A stretch of DNA of 64,000 bases from Vavraia culicis subsp. floridensis (taxonomy: Eukaryota > Microsporidia > Pleistophoridae): the NCBI RefSeq assembly GCF_000192795.1, contig NW_007360615.1:62001-126000 (forward strand), given 5' to 3'. Numbering within the stretch: the stretch's first letter is position 1; every line of letters begins with the position of its first letter. A model generated the notes under the pieces. The model was not told the origin of the DNA. It did no database searches and saw nothing but the letters and a program-made list of their open reading frames with translations. A program made the position numbers and the translations under genes. This document shows, piece by piece, positions 1-9,587 of the stretch.

Positions 1-179
1 TAACGGTACAGCCTGTTGTTCCATTTATCCCCAGTCCTGTGAAAGACAGGTTCCTTATTTCGATAAGGTCTCCCAACACGATCATTCAATCGCCACTCAG
101 CCCCTTCATTCTGATACTGCCCCATCACATACCACTTATTTCACTCGAACCGTTTTTTCTTGCACCCATTTACACACCC

Positions 180-1184
180 ATGTCTGCTCCTTTCAGCTGG
201 GAGAAACAGTACAAAAGAACATGGGAAAACCTCAACGAGGACGAAGAAAAAAACGTATCACTCGAGAAGAAACTTCATCACACGTATGCACCGTACAAAA
301 AGGGCATAATAAGGCATTTTCACATCATCATAGATTCATCTGCATCGATCGAGCTGAACGATTTTCTTCCCTCATTCCGGTACCACGTAACGACCAAGCT
401 GAACCATTTTATCAAAAAGTTTTACGATGAAAATCCGATTTCTATTCTCAGCTTACTCATATATCGGAACAACAGATGCGAAAATTACATCGTGCTGGAC
501 AGGATGTCTGAAACTGAGAACTTTTTTGGCGTGGCAGGGACAGGTGAGTTTTCGCTGATGAACAGCTTGAATGTTTCGCTTGATTTTCTCAGCAGGGACG
601 ACCATATAAAAGAAATTTTGGTAGTTACCGGCTCGTTATATACGATAGACTTCGAAGAGATGCGTGCATTTAGAGATATAAAGGTACATTTTATAGCACT
701 TAGGGCAGAGGTGTACTTTTTTAAGAATATTGCACAGAAGACACACGGCAAGTACTACGTGCCCGTTGAAGTATCTGATATTTCCCTTTTTCTTGAGTCG
801 TTTTGCATGCCCAATTCGATTAACTCTAGTTCGGCACTCAACCTGCTCAAGCTCGGGTTTCCACAGGCTTTAACGGGCGATTTGGTCTGTGCGTGCTGTT
901 TCAGGTGCAGCAAAAAAGGCTATGAATGCCCGGTGTGCCACACTAAGGTATGCAACCTGCCCATCAAATGCCCTATTTGTAAGACACAGCTGGTCACGTC
1001 GAATATTCTCTCACAATCGCTATACTACTGTTATCCCCTAGAAGACTTCGAGAAAAGCAACGGGGTGTGCAGGGTATGCGGTGGTGATGGGAGCGACCAA
1101 TGTAAAAAGTGTATGAGTGTTTATTGCGAGGGCTGTTGCTATTTCATACACAATGATCTCTACTTTTGCATTTATTGTGATTGA
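180..1184 (+). CDS. SSL1: TFIIH core subunit Ssl1/p44
   Basis: This is the Ssl1/p44 subunit of the TFIIH core, which supports the XPD helicase in transcription initiation and nucleotide excision repair in the nucleus. The protein is 334 residues, somewhat shorter than the human and yeast versions. It opens with the family's FSWEKQYKRTWE block. A von Willebrand A-like domain follows, with DSSAS near residue 52. A cysteine-rich zinc finger and a C-terminal C4C4 RING-like domain (CRVC, CKKC, CEGC, CIYC) close the protein. The frame is open upstream to position 39, but I start at 180 because that Met precedes the conserved N-terminal block and is directly preceded by CCC (177-179). No truncation is visible. 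Confidence 0.93.
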   Translation: MSAPFSWEKQYKRTWENLNEDEEKNVSLEKKLHHTYAPYKKGIIRHFHIIIDSSASIELNDFLPSFRYHVTTKLNHFIKKFYDENPISILSLLIYRNNRCENYIVLDRMSETENFFGVAGTGEFSLMNSLNVSLDFLSRDDHIKEILVVTGSLYTIDFEEMRAFRDIKVHFIALRAEVYFFKNIAQKTHGKYYVPVEVSDISLFLESFCMPNSINSSSALNLLKLGFPQALTGDLVCACCFRCSKKGYECPVCHTKVCNLPIKCPICKTQLVTSNILSQSLYYCYPLEDFEKSNGVCRVCGGDGSDQCKKCMSVYCEGCCYFIHNDLYFCIYCD

Positions 1185-1913
1185 TAATAATAAATGTGAT
1201 TTTATAGCACTGAGCAAGCACGGTATACGTTCTAACATAGTTGAGAAATGCCATGGAGCGGTAGGCATATCGATAACGGTGCGGCACTCATCTGCACACA
1301 AACACTTAATAATGAGTGTTAATGATCAAAAATGGATAAAACGGGGTTCTCCTACTTCACAGTTGCTGAAATAGTTGCCCTGTCTCTTTGAGGGTGATAC
1401 TGGAGATATTTTATTATTGCCGTTCACTTATTTAATGGCAGTTTTTGCAGTGAGAAGCTTACCGGTGTCGGGGTTCATGAATTACAACGCCTTATGATCG
1501 GTCTCAGAACACCAAAAAGTGTGTTTTTTGAATGGTATGGTGCGCAAAGAAGTAAATGAATGTACGTTTTGTGGAAGAAAATGCCTGAGGAGTTGCTTTT
1601 AAGTAGTTTTAATATGCTGCACGTAACACAACGCTGCTACTAATTACTTAGTAACCCGGTTGCATTTGCATATTTTATGATTGTATCCGCTCTTGTGCAT
1701 GCTAAAAGCACGCTTTTTCGCTATTTTCATGGATGCAAATCTTTTCTACCACATATTCCGTATTACTGCATCCGATCCAAATACCACATCATGATAGCTT
1801 AAGGGAGAGGTGCTGTGAAAATCACACTCACCAAAAACACCATTCCCTGTCCTAGCACGTAAAATTCCCTCATTTACACCGACTAAAATTTGCGTCAATT
1901 TCGCAACCCCTCG
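1185..1913. other. Intergenic region, SSL1 to PRE1
   Basis: This stretch holds no convincing gene; the open frames are short and unlike any family I know. The last 50 bases are AT-rich and end in a CCCC run before the PRE1 start, so they probably act as the PRE1 promoter. Confidence 0.6.
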
Positions 1914-2495
1914 ATGGACAACCTAGTAGGAATAAAAACAAAAAATTTCGTTTTAATAGCCAGCGATATGATAGTGCCAGCATCTATCCTGTGCGTAAAG
2001 TCAGACGAGTCCAAATTCTCAAACATCTATGACACCGTTGTTTTGGCACACTGTGGCTCATTTCAGCAGTGCTGCGGCCTGCGCAATCTTTTCACCGAGA
2101 GTGTAAAACTACAGGCACTTGACGGGCAGGTGCCGCTCTGCTCGCAGACAACAGCCTTTTTTGTCCAGAATTACATTCACAGCAGGCTGCGCCAACAGCC
2201 CATGGAGTCAACATTTATGATAATGGACAAGAACAGGTCGTTGTACAGTGTTGATCAGTACGGTGCCATGTCATCCAGCAATTACATATGCATGGGATAT
2301 TCGCGGTTCTTTCTTTATGGTTTGTTGGACAGGGAGTACCGTGAGGACATGACGGCTGATGAGGCCATTGGTCTCCTGCAGAAGTGCGTTGATCTGATGA
2401 AGAACAGATTTTTGTTGAACTACCAGCGCTACATGGTTAAGATATTTGAGAATGACCAGCTGAGGAGCGTTGAGTTGAAGCCTAGTGTTAATTAA
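1914..2495 (+). CDS. PRE1: 20S proteasome subunit beta-4 (PSMB2/Pre1 type)
   Basis: This is a non-catalytic beta subunit of the 20S proteasome core, most like beta-4 (Pre1/PSMB2). The protein is 193 residues, close to the family length. It begins MDNLVGIKTKNFVLIASD, matching the family pattern of Met-x-x-(I/L)-x-GI followed by VxLASD. It lacks a propeptide and the catalytic N-terminal Thr, as expected for beta-4. Later landmarks are SVDQYGAMSSSNYICMGYS and a LLDREYREDMTADEAIGLL helix. I start at 1914 rather than at 1890 because it gives the canonical N-terminus and has CCCC four bases upstream. It lies 716 bases upstream of RPN1 on the same strand, but each has its own start motif, so co-transcription is not implied. 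Confidence 0.9.
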   Translation: MDNLVGIKTKNFVLIASDMIVPASILCVKSDESKFSNIYDTVVLAHCGSFQQCCGLRNLFTESVKLQALDGQVPLCSQTTAFFVQNYIHSRLRQQPMESTFMIMDKNRSLYSVDQYGAMSSSNYICMGYSRFFLYGLLDREYREDMTADEAIGLLQKCVDLMKNRFLLNYQRYMVKIFENDQLRSVELKPSVN

Positions 2496-2635
2496 AATTT
2501 GATTGGCTGTTAGTACGCGTGGGGAGACGTCCACCATACGTGGGAGTAAGGAGAAATGCGCTAAGAGCTATCACGGGCAAGGTTAACAGTTGCGTGTGCA
2601 TAAGTGGTAAAACTTGGCGAACAAAGCAAATCGTA

Positions 2636-2747
2636 TGAGTACCGCTCATGCTAGCACAATCCTAATATTTATGAGGCAACGATCTTAAGGCAAATCGTAT
2701 GAGTACCGCTCATGCTAGCACAATCCTAATATTTATGAGGTAACGAT
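2636..2747. repeat. 54-bp direct repeat, two copies
   Basis: Two adjacent copies (2636-2689 and 2690 to about 2747) differ by about one base. Each copy contains a small palindrome, ATGAG-TACCG-CTCAT. The repeat sits just downstream of PRE1. Confidence 0.9.
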
Positions 2748-2867
2748 CTCTTGATCGATCTACCGAAGGTCTATCCCTCCAATATTTGATTTTTTGGTCA
2801 TCTGCAACACCTCGCATTTCCAAAGACTAGCACCATACATCCCACATGAATTTAATGTTTGCTGTGA

Positions 2868-3113
2868 TCAGCAAACAAACGTGTTAAGACTGCCCCACAC
2901 CAAAATTGGTGGTTCGTCCTCCTCATCCAACATTCGTAATAAATTTTCGCCTACCATTGCGCACTTTTTCTCGTCGTACAGGGCATTTTTCACTTCGGCC
3001 TGTCCAAAACATTTCTTATCTTGTAATTGAAGCGTGTTCAAAATTACTTCCCTGCTTTTTGCAATACGTGAACCACATATTCTTCCCTCCTTACAAAAGA
3101 AGGTCTCCCACAT
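2868..3113 (-). CDS. Possible small hypothetical protein (81-99 aa)
   Basis: An open frame on the minus strand lies between PRE1 and RPN1. It codes for 81 residues from 3113, or 99 from an upstream ATG at 3167. The product is charged with several Cys (CKEGRIC near the start, an LDEEDEPPILVW stretch near the end). I do not recognise a family. No CCC motif lies directly upstream, and the frame would diverge from RPN1 with a short shared promoter. The gap and sensible composition favour a real gene, but chance cannot be excluded. Confidence 0.3.
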   Translation of the reverse strand: MWETFFCKEGRICGSRIAKSREVILNTLQLQDKKCFGQAEVKNALYDEKKCAMVGENLLRMLDEEDEPPILVWGSLNTFVC

Positions 3114-3180
3114 CGTATCGTTGCACTCGGCCTGGTACACCCCTCCTTGGAGAGCCCTCACAGGCATGCCATCAGTCGTA

Positions 3181-3211
3181 ATAAATTTATTTTTAAATTG
3201 TTCGACCCCTC
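3181..3211 (+). promoter_or_regulatory. RPN1 leader: AT-rich box plus CCCC start motif
   Basis: An AT-rich box (ATAAATTTATTTTTAAATTG) is followed by CCCC at 3206-3209, two bases before the RPN1 ATG. This is the clearest example of the AT-box plus CCC arrangement seen before most genes here. It implies an extremely short 5' leader. Confidence 0.6.
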
Positions 3212-5737
3212 ATGCAAACAGAACTGCAAAACACGGACCTTGTTTTGATACTGGAACGGCTAAACGATGGGGATGAGGGTGTGCAACAGTCTGCGATACA
3301 GACACTCATTGTGTTTCTCAAGGATCACAAAAATACGCTCAAGCTCAGGGAGCACATCGGCAGCTTGGAGGACACATACATGCGCATGCAGGAGAGTGAG
3401 AACAAGAAGATGATGGCAGACATTCTCTCAGTCATAAAGAACAGCCTGGACCTGAGGGTGCACGGCAACGTCATTCCGCTCAAGGAGTGGGGCCACCAGT
3501 ACGTAAAGGAAATGCTCAAGCAGCTGCTTGAGATGTACTTTGAGAACTTGAAGTGTTACAAAGAGCTCGGCAAACCGGGGATTGAGAGCGATATGGTCCG
3601 GGCGTACGAGGTGATGGAGAACGAATGCATACGCTTCTTGTTCGACACAAATTCTGAGATCGATGCAATCGATTACCTGATCGAGATTCACAAGGAGCAC
3701 AAGATCCTGGAGTACACCGACCAGCACAACAAGAAGAGAATCCTGACCTACCTGGAAGGTCTAAACAGGATGGGAGATGCTTTAGACGACGTAATCTTCA
3801 AGATATACGAGAAGCACGGCATGCTTATTGATCAGCTCATCAACTACCTCTCGCGGGGCATGGTCACAGAGGCCTTTCTTTTCTGTGAGAAACTGCCGCC
3901 CGCGCTCAAGCTGCAGGCCAATTTTATTTTCCACAAGCTGCGCCTCAGAAAGTTTAGAAATTCGCTGTTCAGCTACGCGCTCAAGGATTTTAAACTGAAC
4001 AGAAAGGAAATCAACGCGACAAAGATAATGGGCTTGCTTGGACAGTGCATGGCGAATTACGGCATTGGCGACTTTGGTGCTGATGAGGAGCAGCTCGCTG
4101 AGAATGATAGGGATCTGAACGCGAGTATCAGCGACTGCTACCTTTATGGTCTCGTGTACTGCAATACTACGCTTGATTTCTCCATGTTCACGAATAAGGT
4201 GAACGGGCTGCTGGCATTCAGCATGAACAGGGTTGAGGAGGAGGAGGTGGTGATGGCACTTATACGCGAAGGACTGGAAGAGAATCCGTGCAACGAACTG
4301 CTGCTTGCAACGTTTCTTGTGGAGACGTATGGTAAGGAGATACTTCCTGTGGAGCTGCTCATTAACATTCTCAACGACATTCCGCCTGAGAAGAGCACGC
4401 CCAGCACGATCGACTACCGTGCAATTGCCGCGTTTGTGCTTGCAGCCAGCCCGGCCTACATCTCGTCAAGGGATGAGGTGCTCACTGAGACATTCATCAA
4501 CCTCATCGAGCAGAACAAGGGGAGCAATGTGGAGAGTCTGATCTACATCCTTGCGCTCACCATTTTGTACTACAAGAACACCAACAATCCTGAGGCACTG
4601 ATAAAACGGCTCGACACGATGGGCATGCACGGCAAGCAGGTGTTAGTGCTGCTGCTCGGCATGATGTACCAGGGAACAGGTGATACGTCGATCATCGAGG
4701 AAGTGCTCACCATCTGCTTTGGTGAGCAGGAGGTGTCCAGAACAATGGAGGAGAATGAGGGGGAGGAAGGCGACAAAGGCCGAGCAGAGAAGAAGACAGG
4801 CATTAGGATTACCAAGTCGGATGACGAAGAGGCGCCAGGAAAAGGATCGGTCAACAGCGAGAGGGGCGAAAAAGCACAGAATGATGACGGGCAGAAGGGA
4901 ACGTTGACAACGCTAAAGACGGATGTCCCTAAAAACGATGGTATCAGCGACATGGACAGCTCAAACAACACGGAGGGTTTTGCACAAAATGGACATTTAG
5001 AGCAGCTGGGCCTGATCGCCATTGCGCTGATTTCGATGGGAGATCCGCTCACGTGCGTGATGGGCGCACGGATTGTCAACGCATCGTCACTTCTCGACAA
5101 CGTTTTTTTGAAACGTGCAATTCCGCTGTGTCTAGGGTTGCTGTTCAATGGGACAAACAACAACGTTGTGCTTGATGACCTTCTTCGGGGCATTACCGGA
5201 TCGGATCATGGTATCCTCATTTCCAAGCTGTTGGGCATCGGCCTGGTGTGCTCGGGCAGCAACAATTCGACCGTTCTTAATGCTTTGAAACTGGTCAAGC
5301 GGTGCAATATAAGGCACTTGGCAATGGGGATGACCAATCTAGGGCTGGGCACGTGCACCACCGACCTGTACAACTACAAGAACAAGTTGCTCAACGCAAA
5401 AGGCCTGTGCGGCGTTCTGTTCCTCATGATAATGTTGCTAGACGGTGAGGAAAGCGCCATTTTCAAAGAGCCGTACTTCTTCCTTACGATGCTGCCGGCC
5501 ATAAAAACAAAAATAGTGGCGACAGCTAAGTTTGTGAGTGAGACTGAGTATGAGTTTGTTGAACGGGAGGTGAATGTTGGCAAGCGGATGGATGTTACGG
5601 GAATGAAGGGCACACCGCGGGAGATAACCGGGATTTATAAGATGCACACGCCTTTTACGTTGAAATGGGATGAGAGTGGAGAGAATGAGACAGGATTGAT
5701 GGACTTCTTTGAGGATGTGATTGTGGTGAATGAATAA
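3212..5737 (+). CDS. RPN1: 26S proteasome base subunit Rpn1 (PSMD2)
   Basis: Rpn1 is the scaffold of the 19S regulatory particle base; it binds ubiquitin, ubiquitin-like shuttle factors and the Rpt ring. The product is 841 residues, slightly shorter than yeast or human. The proteasome/cyclosome repeats are visible as alternating small hydrophobic helices, for example the stretch around LISKLLGIGLVCSGSNN. The C-terminus has the Rpn1 signature: VGKRMDVTGMKGTPREITG, then an HTPFTLKW segment and a VIVVNE end. That separates it from Rpn2. A charged low-complexity insertion of about 85 residues (roughly 506-593, rich in Glu, Lys, Asp, Gly) interrupts the repeat region. CCCC lies just before the ATG. 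Codon use is strongly G/C-ending, unlike genes at the right end of the window. Confidence 0.93.
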   Translation: MQTELQNTDLVLILERLNDGDEGVQQSAIQTLIVFLKDHKNTLKLREHIGSLEDTYMRMQESENKKMMADILSVIKNSLDLRVHGNVIPLKEWGHQYVKEMLKQLLEMYFENLKCYKELGKPGIESDMVRAYEVMENECIRFLFDTNSEIDAIDYLIEIHKEHKILEYTDQHNKKRILTYLEGLNRMGDALDDVIFKIYEKHGMLIDQLINYLSRGMVTEAFLFCEKLPPALKLQANFIFHKLRLRKFRNSLFSYALKDFKLNRKEINATKIMGLLGQCMANYGIGDFGADEEQLAENDRDLNASISDCYLYGLVYCNTTLDFSMFTNKVNGLLAFSMNRVEEEEVVMALIREGLEENPCNELLLATFLVETYGKEILPVELLINILNDIPPEKSTPSTIDYRAIAAFVLAASPAYISSRDEVLTETFINLIEQNKGSNVESLIYILALTILYYKNTNNPEALIKRLDTMGMHGKQVLVLLLGMMYQGTGDTSIIEEVLTICFGEQEVSRTMEENEGEEGDKGRAEKKTGIRITKSDDEEAPGKGSVNSERGEKAQNDDGQKGTLTTLKTDVPKNDGISDMDSSNNTEGFAQNGHLEQLGLIAIALISMGDPLTCVMGARIVNASSLLDNVFLKRAIPLCLGLLFNGTNNNVVLDDLLRGITGSDHGILISKLLGIGLVCSGSNNSTVLNALKLVKRCNIRHLAMGMTNLGLGTCTTDLYNYKNKLLNAKGLCGVLFLMIMLLDGEESAIFKEPYFFLTMLPAIKTKIVATAKFVSETEYEFVEREVNVGKRMDVTGMKGTPREITGIYKMHTPFTLKWDESGENETGLMDFFEDVIVVNE

Positions 5738-8210
5738 AACATGGTTGTGATTATTCCTTGTTTGCGCCATGAGGTGCGTTGTGTTGGCATGCCGTTTATT
5801 CGGCACTGTACGAACGGCTTTTTCCGATGGTGGAGTGTTGCTGCTGTTAAGTGCACTTCTTATGCACAGCTCTACCAAAATGAACGTATTCGGTTAATTA
5901 CTTGGATAAACCGTGGTGCATTGTAAACTTCTCCTACATAACAAATCTGCTTCAAGGTTGGTTACATCATGGCAAATTGCGTATTACAAACGGACGTGGT
6001 AGTACGGAGCAGAAGTTTATAGGCTCTTTGGCGAGAAGAGGTGTGCAAACCACTCTTGTTGCAGAATCCTGCACGAAAACCAAGCAGGAAGATTTGGTAT
6101 AAATGGTCTAGGTTATGAATGCATACGAGAAGAGGTATCTGAGCAGTAGAATCTGGCAAGTTGTGCGTGTCAAGGATACCGCGCGAAGAGAATGGATGAC
6201 AGACCAGTCTATGCTTGGTCTCTGATTGATCAAGGACCAGTGCCACGTTCGGTCTCGGTATACCAAAAAAGCGTATTTGTCAGGATGTTCCAAGTGTGTG
6301 AGAACATAAATTTACTTACCGATCTGTTACACATCACGTGGACAAGTGGCATACCTTGAACTGCAATATCAGTTTTTATTTAAAAAAATTTATTTGCTAT
6401 CACCTCAGCACCGCACAACAGTCAAATTTTCATTTCGTTGATTGTTTTTGTTGAAAGTACTCCTCAATGTCAAAAATACATTTATAAAGCATCAATTGCT
6501 CTATTTACGTTTATAAAACGCAACAGTATGTGATAATGGTAATCTGCCATTCCTTTGGATTTGTTTTTTTACCTTTTTTTCTCGATCGCTTTCTCTTCGT
6601 AAAGGTTAAATATTGGTTTTCATATGCAACCGTGCTTTCATCCACTATTCGTAGAAATGGCAGAAAACATTTTAAAAAACGAATTAAACACCAATTTAAA
6701 ATTTTTAATTTGGTGCAAAGATGCGAATAATGCAATTCGCTCTTTTTGGAGGGATCAATACATCAAAACGAGTAAACCAATTAAATATTGAAATGCATTT
6801 TTGTTATATCAAGAGATTGACTGTAACCATACATTGGTTGATACGGAAAGGTGAGTGGTCATAGGAATAGTGTTTGATACCAGCATAGGAGCACGTATGA
6901 TCAAAAAGATCACGCTTGGTTTTAATCTCGTTCTGCAATAAACTAGAATGCGCAATTTATCATCCGATCTTTTTTGATCGTAGTGTTTGGAAGGGGTCTC
7001 AAGGCACGAGCAAATTACTAATGGATGCGTACAAATAGAATTACGGGCATGTGGTGGTTGTAATACGTGTATAATAGGGAAAAGGATGGGGCGAGTGAAG
7101 CGTTTCTTTTAATTAACCAAAAGTAACGATGAATATACCGAAAATAATGAAATGAAGGAAAAAAAGGAAAGTGGCAGCACTCTAACGGAAATCGATAATT
7201 TAGCACATTAATGGTGATTAACTGTGTGATTCATCCTAAAAGTGTTAATTTAAGCGACATCACTTTTTACGTTTTTGTTAATTCTGTGCGTGTTGCTTCT
7301 TGAGATATATTTGGATCTAAAATAGAAATGTTTTGTATGGCGGTGTAACTTACGATTATAAGTGATCTGAAATGAAATTGATCACTGATTGGGGAACCGT
7401 TGATCCGATGTTAATAGCACGGCAACTTTTTATTTTGTCACCGAAACGAAATCTGCACCGATATGGCCAGCGGATGTGCGCTAAAGGGAATGTCATTCGT
7501 TGTGTTAAAGAAAAGCGCTGTTTATAGTGGAAATTCCTATAAAGGATAGTAGCTCTCCATCGAGGAGTGTTCTAAAAGGCATTATTATGAGATATGCCAT
7601 TTGGGTGAAGAGCTGCGAACCGATCTGTACGTGGTGTATCTGTGATTCCGTTCGGTCCGCACACCAAAAACAAGCAAATGGTTTCGAGTGATCTTCCTCT
7701 GACATTTCATCACAATTTATTTTGCGGTCATGGCCCGATTTGTGCATTACGTTTTTCCGCTGATTGAATGGCAATTTCATCAGCACAAACAGGCGAATTT
7801 GCTTACCACCTCGTTTGCTTGCCACTTCAATTGCACATCACTACTTCGTTGGCACTTACCTACCGTTCCGTGGTGTGAACAAGCGTGTTCATCACCCGTA
7901 GCATGAACAATTCATCATTATTGGCCGTATCTCAGCTGTTTTGCGATGATAGCTAAGTACACTCTTCGCGAACGGCTATATTCACCATTCATGAGAAGAA
8001 CCTTTGTTCAAAGGCCCTGTCATCCTTGCAATTTCTCACCTTAAAATTTTTTATTAAGATTATGAAAAAGGAAAATACTCGAGCACATAAACATTCCCTT
8101 AAATAATATACAGTAAATCTTTAATAACTGGTGCACCGGTTATCGGTGCACCTCTGTGGCATTATTTAACATAAAACTATGATTTGTAAATTAAGCATCG
8201 CCACTGCGCT
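5738..8210. other. Gene-free 2.5-kb region
   Basis: I see no gene with a recognisable product here. Open frames are at most about 106 codons and look random. From about 6350 the sequence becomes AT-rich with homopolymer runs. There is no tandem array of note. Confidence 0.55.
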
Positions 8211-9587
8211 TCACATCCTTCTAAACCGCTTGAGCTCTTCATATTCTATGTCATACACACTTTTTCGCCGTTCGTTGACGCTATCGTCGAGTGCCCTGCC
8301 GCTCCATCCGACAAAATCGGTGTCGATGACATCTTCCTTGATCTTTCTGTCGAAATACGCGCCGTACTTCTCCTTGTTATAGTTCATGAGGCACCTGTCA
8401 AACAAATCCTTATCTATTACCATGATGCTGTTGATGATCTCGTACAACACGCCTCTCTCCTCCACGTTCCAGTAGGTCTTCGATGTTTTGTACAGGTTCT
8501 TGAAGATCAGCGGCAGGATGTGCGAAATGTTCCGCCGGAAAGAGAGAAAAAGCACAGGAAGGGAAAAAAGCAGCTTTGTGATGGATATGAGCGCGGAGTT
8601 CTGCTCTTTGAGTGCAAAATTGAGAAAATCACAGATCATCGGTATGTACGGGTACATGTCTCGGCACTTCTCGTTGAGCACTCGGAGCGTAACCTCCATT
8701 ATGAGTGTTCGCGTGGGCGTGTTCGCCTCAAAAAATATTTTGCTGAAATGGACGAACACCATGTCCATGAAGCCGTCACTGCAGTAGCATATGCTGGTGA
8801 AGAGCAGAAGAACGTCATCGCGGTAGCAGAATGCGTTCGAATTCGTGAACAGCGGCAGTACGTAGTTGATGAGAAAGTGCTTGAGCTCGTGCAGATCGTG
8901 GTAGATGTCCTTGAGCACGTAGAACGAGCATATGTCCAGCAGCACATCTATGCACTTCAGATTCCTTCCGTTCTCTATGTAGTACACGAGTTCGTTGTAG
9001 ATGCAGTTTTTTAGCAGATGGCGGTACTCGACCGCCTTCAGGAGCAGGATCTGCACGCATCTGACGATCATTACGCGTGCCTTCACCGTTACCGTCCTTA
9101 TTTTTGCAAAGAAATTTTCAATTTCCCTCTCTTCGAATGCGCTCTTGAGCACTGTGATCGAGCACTTCGGCGAGCTGAGATACTTCTTGAATATATCGAT
9201 GGCGTACTCGAACAGGCTTTGCTGGCTGTACTGGTTGTGCTCGTGCTCGCCGGTGAACGGCTTCATCTCGATGGTGCGTTTTCTCTCCTCGCCCGAGTAC
9301 AGAAACACCTCTTTTAGCCTGTACACGATCGATTTCTCGTCCTCCAACACCGTGCTGTCCTGAAATAGCATGGTTTCAAGCGATTTCAGGTACACAAAGG
9401 TGCAATTGGATGGCATGTCCTCGTCTCTAACCGTTTTTTTCGTGCCAACACCCGTTCTCCCGCTTCTATCCGCACCAAACACTTTTCTGCCCTGTTTCCT
9501 CCTCAATTCCTGCTTTGTCTTCGTTTCGTGTTTCGTTGCGCCGCTATTTCCTCTCGTCTTTTTCCTTTCAAGTCTCTTGCAGCTCAT
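8211..9587 (-). CDS. RTS1: PP2A regulatory subunit B56 (B'/Rts1 type)
   Basis: This is the B56 (B') regulatory subunit that directs protein phosphatase 2A to its substrates. The C-terminal half carries the family hallmark: an LPLIFKNLYKTSKTYWN stretch (about residues 358-374) followed by LFDRCLMNYNKEK, as in B56 proteins from fungi to human. The rest is helical HEAT-like sequence. The N-terminal 57 residues are basic and Lys/Arg-rich, probably disordered. The start is uncertain: 9587 gives 458 residues, while an internal Met at 9416 gives 401 and removes the basic tail. Neither has a CCC motif. The frame is open upstream to 9713. The core is short compared with yeast Rts1, as is usual for reduced genomes. 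Confidence 0.85.
   Translation of the reverse strand: MSCKRLERKKTRGNSGATKHETKTKQELRRKQGRKVFGADRSGRTGVGTKKTVRDEDMPSNCTFVYLKSLETMLFQDSTVLEDEKSIVYRLKEVFLYSGEERKRTIEMKPFTGEHEHNQYSQQSLFEYAIDIFKKYLSSPKCSITVLKSAFEEREIENFFAKIRTVTVKARVMIVRCVQILLLKAVEYRHLLKNCIYNELVYYIENGRNLKCIDVLLDICSFYVLKDIYHDLHELKHFLINYVLPLFTNSNAFCYRDDVLLLFTSICYCSDGFMDMVFVHFSKIFFEANTPTRTLIMEVTLRVLNEKCRDMYPYIPMICDFLNFALKEQNSALISITKLLFSLPVLFLSFRRNISHILPLIFKNLYKTSKTYWNVEERGVLYEIINSIMVIDKDLFDRCLMNYNKEKYGAYFDRKIKEDVIDTDFVGWSGRALDDSVNERRKSVYDIEYEELKRFRRM

Noticed and set aside
4570..5193. 207-codon minus-strand frame
   Set aside because: It is an antisense shadow of RPN1.
8520..9014. 164-codon plus-strand frame
   Set aside because: It is an antisense shadow of the B56 gene.
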